This document shows, piece after piece, positions 58,501 to 64,000 of a stretch of 64,000 nucleotides of DNA. The notes beneath the pieces were generated by a model, which was not told where the DNA came from, did no database searches, and was given only the letters and a program-made list of their open reading frames with translations. The translations under genes were made by a program, and so were the position numbers. This DNA is from Ulota crispa (taxonomy: Eukaryota > Streptophyta > Bryopsida > Orthotrichales > Orthotrichaceae), in the NCBI GenBank assembly GCA_963920765.1, contig OY987248.1, positions 11,752,539 through 11,816,538 of the forward strand, in the 5' to 3' direction. How positions within the stretch are numbered: the first letter of the stretch is position 1; the number at the start of each line of letters is the position of its first letter.

Positions 58501-60371
58501 CGTCCTTTGGCGTCTCCCACGATTTCCCTTCACGAATAATTTTCTTCTTAACACCACCATCATTAATCACATCCTTGATACTCCACCACGACAGCAGCTC
58601 AATGTCGAACTTAAGAGGTGTGTCGGGCGGGATCATAGGTGGTCGACCCCCTTTTCCATACGCATACTCTGGTTGCACTGTGTAAACTGCTTGCTCTCCC
58701 TTTTTCATCGTCCTCACACAGTTGTCCCATCCTTTAATCACTTCCCCTGTTTCACGGATTTCGAAACTCAATGTCGTCATTCCAGTTTCAACACAGACTC
58801 ATTTTTTACTCATAAGGTTCCTAAACGCTTTTCAACCGAAGGCCGTGAGAGATCACAGAGGACCTCATTAAAATCTCCAAACAGAAACATCAAAACCAAT
58901 CAGTGATGATGTTGTCATCTTAATTCAAAATTTGTAATATTACTCCATCCTTGAACTTGTGATAACACCACACCTGTTACATTGGGAAAAAGGATACATT
59001 TCGGGACTTCTGAATGTTGCCTTTTTGAGAGTATTTTGGCTATTTAAATTTAGTTTAATGATAATTCTTTCAAAATCCTACATCATTCATGGAAGATCTT
59101 GCAGAAATCATCATAAAATTCACTCTAAATCATCAAAACACTCTCAAAAATGCAACATTCAGAAGTCCTAAAATGTATCCTTTTTCCCATTTAAACTAAT
59201 ATGGTGTTTGATAGCCAGAATTCGTAGAATATCCTAAATCCTTTAATATTTTGTAACAACTTAACAGTTTCAACTTCTAGCCATTTGAATAAAATTTATG
59301 CAATTATCTTCCAATGACATCAATGTAGAAAGATTTGCAAGAAAACAGCACAGATACATACCATATCCCATTTTGAAAGTTAAAGGCTCTTTGTCGCGAG
59401 TTGAGTCGAACACTGTACCGTCCGGCAACGTGCCGGTATAATGCACTGCAATCCATAAAAACCAAAACCTTATCTTACATCAACAATCTTCAGAGTTTAG
59501 TGGAACCCTAAACAAGCAAACATACGCCACTCAAACTCTAACACCAGCTCCAAACAAAAAACAGAGACCGGAAATGTACTTTTAAACCCTAACGGACTTT
59601 ACGAGATCTAAAGTCCAAGGACTCACGGTTTCAAATTGTCCAAATCGATTGAACACCATATTAGGTAAATTGGGAAAAACAGTACATTCTGGGACTTTCA
59701 TTATTTCTGACCTAATGTACAATTTAACATATTACAAAAAAACAAGCATGCACTTTCTTGTACAATAGTGAAGTTTTAGTGATTGCCTACAAGAATTTCA
59801 AATAATTACAACTTTTGAGCCATAACTATGCCTACATTTACTGTATGTAAGATTAAGGTAGAGTACAAAATGGTCCCTCCGTTTTTCCCAATTTAACTAA
59901 CATGGTGTATTTGATCATATTGTGAAAGCATATTTCAGTTTAAAATCACCAGAATCCGAGAAGAAAAATGCATATATTGCTCAAAATTCAAGAACTGGAA
60001 AGAAAGTCGCCATACGACCTACTCAAAACTGCAGAAACAAAAACATGAGGTCAAACAAACAAGGACGCTTCTCGCTCCATTAGGAGGTTAAGAATTTGCA
60101 GCAGAAGGCACTGGCCCGTGACTTCGTCGCCATAGAGAGGCGTGTTCGAACAATGGCATGTGCCAGGCTTGACGACCATTTTCTTGATGCCGCCATTCTT
60201 GAGGAGCTTCCGCTCCAGGCCCACCTTGTTCTTCTTGTTGTACTCCTCGTCCACTGCGCCGTGCGTCTCGCATGTGTGTGCCGTGGGACGACTCACTTCA
60301 AATTTCTTCTCCTGCTTCGTTTCGTCTCGCTCGTTCTCTGTTGTGTCTCGATTGTTGTCTGTTGTGTCCAT
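55512..60371 (-). CDS. ROF1: ROF1/FKBP62-type peptidyl-prolyl isomerase with three FKBP domains and TPRs
   Basis: Exons in coding order: 60371-60116, 59445-59362, 58746-58486, 57954-57874, 57628-57548, 57408-57214, 56928-56842, 56702-56527, 56427-56305, 56208-56059, 55959-55832, 55710-55512; phases agree, 606 aa (Arabidopsis ROF1 is about 550). FKBP domain 1 (about 70-165) keeps the drug-binding and catalytic set: HYTG, TVFDST, LTFKMG, EVIKGWD, EYAYGKGG and FDIELL. Domain 2 (about 195-290) and domain 3 (about 310-405) have lost several of these, as is usual for the family. TPRs fill about 410-545 (KKKEQGNELFKKGKLFLAARKYEK, ALFRRAQAY, AEEDLKKVLEIDPDN). The tail carries AKVYGNMFERL as in ROF1. 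Family members bind HSP90 through TPRs and modulate heat-shock factor activity. The first intron appears to use a GC donor (G|GCCAGT), needed to give GDEVTVHYTG. An in-frame ATG 85 codons upstream (60626) is an alternative start. Confidence 0.93.
58966..59207. mobile_element. CACCATATTAGTTAAATTGGG-family MITE in ROF1 intron 2
   Basis: Ends ACACCACACCTGTTACATTG and the mirrored TTTAAACTAATATGGTGT. Subterminal GGGAAAAAGGATACATTT and GGGACTTCTGAA are mirrored on the right. About 240 bp, non-coding. Confidence 0.7.
59652..59909. mobile_element. CACCATATTAGTTAAATTGGG-family MITE in ROF1 intron 1
   Basis: Ends AACACCATATTAGGTAAATT and the mirrored AATTTAACTAACATGGTGT, with GGGAAAAACAGTACATT mirrored as GTACAAAATGGTCCCTC and GTTTTTCCC. 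It is related to 58966-59207 and to the nested element at about 35294-35556. Confidence 0.75.
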
Positions 60372-60644
60372 GATTGCAGCACAACCTATTAAGCTTTCAG
60401 TAGTAGAGAGAGGCCTGGTTTGCTGTGCTTGTGGCGAGGGGTAGAGGCGCAGAGTGAAGGAGGAGAAGAAGACGAAGAAAAGAGGACTGAGTGGAGGGTG
60501 TGGGTTCAGGAGGCGTTGGCGGGAGTGCAGAAGCAGAAGTGCTGGAAGTGGCGCCGCTTTGGAAGACGGTTGAACTTCAACGGTTTCGTCTTTCCCACTC
60601 TCCGGACCTCCCCTCTCTTCGTCCATGGCACATTGATATTTTCT
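60372..60644 (-). promoter_or_regulatory. ROF1 leader or N-terminal extension
   Basis: The reading frame is open from an ATG at 60626 into the ROF1 coding sequence, adding 85 residues that are Leu/Pro/Ser-rich with a hydrophobic run (PLSPLFFVFFSS). This is not seen in family members I know, so it is more likely 5' UTR that happens to be open; its GA/CT-rich composition also suits a leader. A signal or transit role cannot be excluded. Confidence 0.4.
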
Positions 60645-60893
60645 TTAACCCCTACAGGATGTTGCTGTTTTGTATACGAACTCCCCTGTTGTATACGGAT
60701 GGGGTATTTGGATAGCATGTGAATCCTATAGGAGCTGTAAATTTCAAGCCAAGTCAAAAACATAATACTGGTCAATTAGGATTTTTTGGGGAATTTTTGA
60801 CATTTGTTGTAAAGTTTTTTTACAAGTACTAAATGGTTCTCTTACAAATACATACAACACTTTTGGTCGGCAACATCCTTTAGGGGTCCTTAA
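60645..60893. mobile_element. TTAACCCC-family element abutting the ROF1 leader
   Basis: About 249 bp from TTAACCCCTACAGGATGTTG to the mirrored CAACATCCTTTAGGGGTCC. It begins 18 bp upstream of the upstream ATG at 60626, so the proximal promoter of ROF1 would be this element. Confidence 0.65.
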
Positions 60894-60984
60894 ATGCCCA
60901 CCTAAATGCCCAAGGCTGTTTTTCTTGTTTTTGGAAGACTGTATTGAAGTTTCTGAAATGTCTTTGTATGATCATTATGAACCC

Positions 60985-61225
60985 TTAACCCCTAAAAGAT
61001 CAAGCAGCTCTTTGAGACTAGTACAATACTAGGTATTTTTCTTGTATTTGGAGTGCATCCACACCTTTAATACATTTGAGATCAACAAGGAAGCTAGAAT
61101 AAAAATCAATGTTGTTCTAGTGAGGTAGTCAAGATCCCAAATAAAAACTTTTTGTTGGTAGCAAATGCTAGTTATATAGCAGCATATTTAGTATGTATTA
61201 TAGTAGCTTGGTCCTATAAGGGTTA
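60985..61225. mobile_element. Short TTAACCCC-family element
   Basis: Ends TTAACCCCTAAAAGATCAAG and the mirrored CTTGGTCCTATAAGGGTTAA. A partly repeated block (CACACCTTTAATACATTTGA, GATCAACAA) recurs at 61289-61320, so another related copy lies just downstream. Confidence 0.55.
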
Positions 61226-62049
61226 AACATTAGAAAGGTCCTTTGCAACCAGTATAGTATGAGGTATTTGTTTGTATTTGGAATGGATCCACACCTTTAA
61301 TACATTTGAGATCAACAAAGAAGTTGGAATATAGATAAACACGGTTCTCATGAGCTATTTGAGATCCAAGTTAAAATTTCTTGTTGGTAAGGTAGTCTGC
61401 TCATAAACCGTCCAGGCATTAAACCACCCACCTTCTCAAATGTTCCCTTGCTGTACATGCTTTTTTCATAGATTTTCAAAATGTACAAGGAGTGTACATT
61501 TGAAGAGGTGGGCAATTATAGAGACCTATGGCCTTTCCACTTCAAAATTTCATACCTAATTCCACAAAGCTCTAAAAAATTATGAAATAACTTGGGTTAG
61601 ATGTCAATTCTTCTTGTCTTTCAAGGGAAATTTACTAAAAAATAGTTCAAGACGTTTCACCTCCCCAAAACTCAGTTTCAGCCCTTAGATGGACGGTATA
61701 TGAGCACACTACTTTAGCAAATGCCAAATATACAGCAACGTATCTATTGTGCCCCTTGACGTTTAGAGGTTAAACATCAAAAATAAAATTGGAACTATCG
61801 GATCTTAAACTTCAAGACTTTTAGATAATGCTACCAAAAAAATCTTCAAAAAGACCACGTGGATTTTAACCCCTAAAAGCCCACTTGTCCCTTTGGGGAC
61901 AAAGTGGGTTTTGGGCAGGCTTGTTCTTTGGGAGATTTTGATCAATTGTTCTGAGTTTTTCTCAGGGAATAGAGTTTTGAGAACATTACTTGGGGATATA
62001 ATTTTTTTCAGAATTAGACATGTAATTTAGAAGTTATGAATGTTTTATA

Positions 62050-62345
62050 CGGAATTTTTGAACTCTGGGCAGACTGGGCAAGGCCCTTTTGTTTGACTTT
62101 CCCCTAGGGCAGCTAGAGTGGGCAACTTGGCTGACCCCAGAGGGTAGCGGGTTCCATATTGGAGGGATGGTGCGCTTGCAGCCAAAAGCGGGCGCAGACC
62201 TCGGGTTGCCAATTGGCCCATTGGCCGAGTTGCTTGAAGGCTGCAGGCATGAGATATGTGGGTCGGGCATGATGTGGGACCTTGTAGGGAGCATGGGGCC
62301 ACATGAGGATGTGGGGGCTTGGACTCTCATGGCAGAGCCAGCCTA
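62050..62345. other. GC-rich block with overlapping ORFs on both strands
   Basis: About 300 bp of clearly higher GC than its AT-rich surroundings. It is open on + (62089-62346) and in three - strand frames. The translations (for example GQLEWATWLTPEGSGF) match no family I recognise. It lies inside a region bordered by TTAACCCC-type ends, so it could be captured or transposon-internal sequence. Confidence 0.4.
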
Positions 62346-64000
62346 AGAGCATTTTTCAATGCAATTGATAAATAGGTCACGTATAGTAAGGGATCATAAT
62401 ACAAAAATTACATGATTTGAAGAGCCTAAGTATTATTCTTTTGTTGTAAAAGAACAATAACATTTCGATTTGGACATTGGCTGATTTAGGTATATCACAT
62501 CAAATTTTGGTTAACTTTCAAAAAAAATTAGAAGTCTCTTCAAATGAAGCCTATATAAGGAAGATTTAGCAAATTGGATGGCAATTGTATGAACCCCTTT
62601 GCTAAACCTTTCTTATTTAGGTTTGATTTGGACAAGCCTCTATGTTTTTTGGAAGTTAGTTAACATTTGATGTGATTTATCTATATCAACCAATGTCCAA
62701 ATCAAAATTTTATTGGTGTTTTACACTTCAAATCATGTAATTTTTGTATCATGGTCAGTTATTCCCTCTGTCCCAATATAAAACTCCAAATTAGGCATAG
62801 TTCTTGTCCCACTAAAAAGCTCCCTTTTGCTAATTTCACTTGTTGAGAAAGCATTTGTCAAGTCCAATGATCTCATGGGGCAAGTTAAGCAATAGGAGAG
62901 CATTCCTCTCCTAACAAGCTTGGCCTTGCCCATATGAGGTACCATTGTTGCTACTAATCTTTAAATCATCAATAATGAGGAGCTAGCAACATAAACAAAT
63001 ATGGTACTTTTTGCATGGAATTTGAGTGCCCAAACAACAACATCAAAGCTGGAGATTTTGCCCACATTTGGTAGATGATATATTGATTCTAGAATGCATG
63101 TGTCATTAGTACAAAGACTAAAATAATGAGGAGCCGGCTTTCTCCACAAACTATGCACAAATATGATACTTTTTGCATGGAATTTGGGTGTCTAAATGGC
63201 AACATAAAAACTAGAGATTTTGCAAACATTTGGTAGGTGGTATATTGATTCTAGAATGAATGTATCACTAACACAATGACTAAAAAGATAGTTAATCCCT
63301 CATGGAGAAGTTTTTTGGAGCTTTATAATGGGACAGAGGGAGTATTAACTAAAAACACACTTGCTATACCTGGCCTATTTGCTGATTGCATTGAAAATGC
63401 CCTAAGTGAAGAGCACTTGCGCCATCTGAGCTCAACTCCCACAGTAAATAAAAGGCCTCTCAACCCTTGTAATAAACATGAAATGGGATCCCAAGTAAAA
63501 TAAATGAGGTCTTAGGAGAGAAAAAAAAAGGCGACCTTAGGAAAAAAAAAGGAAGAGGTCTTCTAAGGATTTAAAAAAAAATCTTAGATACACAATGAAT
63601 AAAAATTTCAAAGCCTTAAAATTTTCAAACATCAAATTGTTGATATCAAAGTGCACATGATAAAGTGTCACCTTTAAAATTTTCTTATTGACATAAATTA
63701 TCTATGATTTTGTTTTATTGAGACATGACAGAATTTAAAATTTTCTTTAAAAAGAAATGAAGTCTCAAAATGAACATGAATGAGTTACTTACTTTATCTA
63801 TTTTTTACGTGACTAATGTACTTGTGAGACAGACGCTTAAAAACATTATTTCAAATGAAAAGTAGAAATAATAAATTTTAACCCCTAAATCATAAAAGTT
63901 TGTTCAACAGTTAATTGAAGGTTTGGGTAGGTTCATAATAAGTCCGATGTTTCTGAAATTTGGAAATAAGGTGCACAAAATGATTGTCTTTGCGTGAAAA

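Larger units (their letters stand above)
60627..64000. other. Upstream region of ROF1, transposon-rich to the window end
   Basis: No gene was recognised. It contains TTAACCCC elements (60645-60893, 60985-61225), further ends of that family at about 61750-61773, 61865 and 63877, a degraded MITE at about 61408-61690, a GC-rich block at 62050-62345, and AT-rich DNA with a poly-purine stretch near 63520-63580. Confidence 0.45.

Noticed and set aside
60491-60722. + strand ORFs over the ROF1 leader
   Set aside because: They oppose the ROF1 5' region, have no family resemblance, and reflect the GC-rich leader.

Overview
This is nuclear DNA from a land plant. The genes are intron-rich with GT-AG introns, coding exons are GC-moderate in AT-rich surroundings, and several families are plant-specific (LSF1, RCD1/SRO, ROF-type multi-FKBP). 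The dense load of small inverted-repeat DNA transposons and the divergent alpha-tubulin would fit a non-flowering plant (moss, lycophyte or fern), but nothing I can read settles the lineage.

Seven protein-coding genes were traced exon by exon, with splice phases agreeing across nearly all junctions: (1) a ZNG1/CobW-type GTP-dependent metallochaperone, + strand, 1769-5681, 9 exons; (2) an LSF1-type phosphoglucan-phosphatase-like protein (PDZ-like, dual-specificity phosphatase, CBM48), - strand, 9873-14004, 10 exons; (3) an RCD1/SRO protein (WWE, PARP-like, RST), + strand, 24106-26583, 5 exons; (4) a divergent alpha-tubulin, + strand, 30921-36025, 5 exons; (5) a VPS55-family endosomal membrane protein, + strand, 46088-47698, with a leader exon near 45121-45192; (6) an F-box/kelch-type protein, - strand, 49690-54352, 4 exons, with an in-frame stop inside the F-box; (7) a ROF1/FKBP62-type co-chaperone with three FKBP domains and TPRs, - strand, 55512-60371, 12 exons.

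The spaces between genes (5.7-9.9, 14-24, 26.6-30.9, 36.4-45.1 and 60.6-64 kb) and many introns are filled with short non-autonomous DNA transposons. At least eight families can be told apart by their ends. One has the terminal motif TTAACCCCTAAA, with more than ten ends visible. One begins ACACYRAATAATGCATTTAGG, with six copies. One begins AGGGAAAATTTC, with three copies, each about 320 bp. One begins GGGAATTGATATGTGCAC. One has ends near CACCATGTTAGTTAAATTGGG. The others are TTA-flanked PIF/Harbinger-like elements, a CACTA-like MITE, and a family starting GCGGTTCACAC. Several are nested inside each other. No intact transposase, LTR element, rRNA or convincing tRNA was seen.

The genes are ordinary housekeeping, stress or starch-metabolism genes with no evident shared pathway. 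The most notable signals are: a roughly 1-kb almost perfect palindrome (19705-20711); an alpha-tubulin that lacks Lys40 and the acidic EEY tail and whose stop codon falls on the target-site duplication of a MITE; a Trp-to-stop change in an otherwise open F-box gene; an SRO protein that keeps the His and Tyr usual in active ADP-ribosyltransferases; a split upstream ORF in VPS55; and a 14-bp minisatellite open in all three forward frames.
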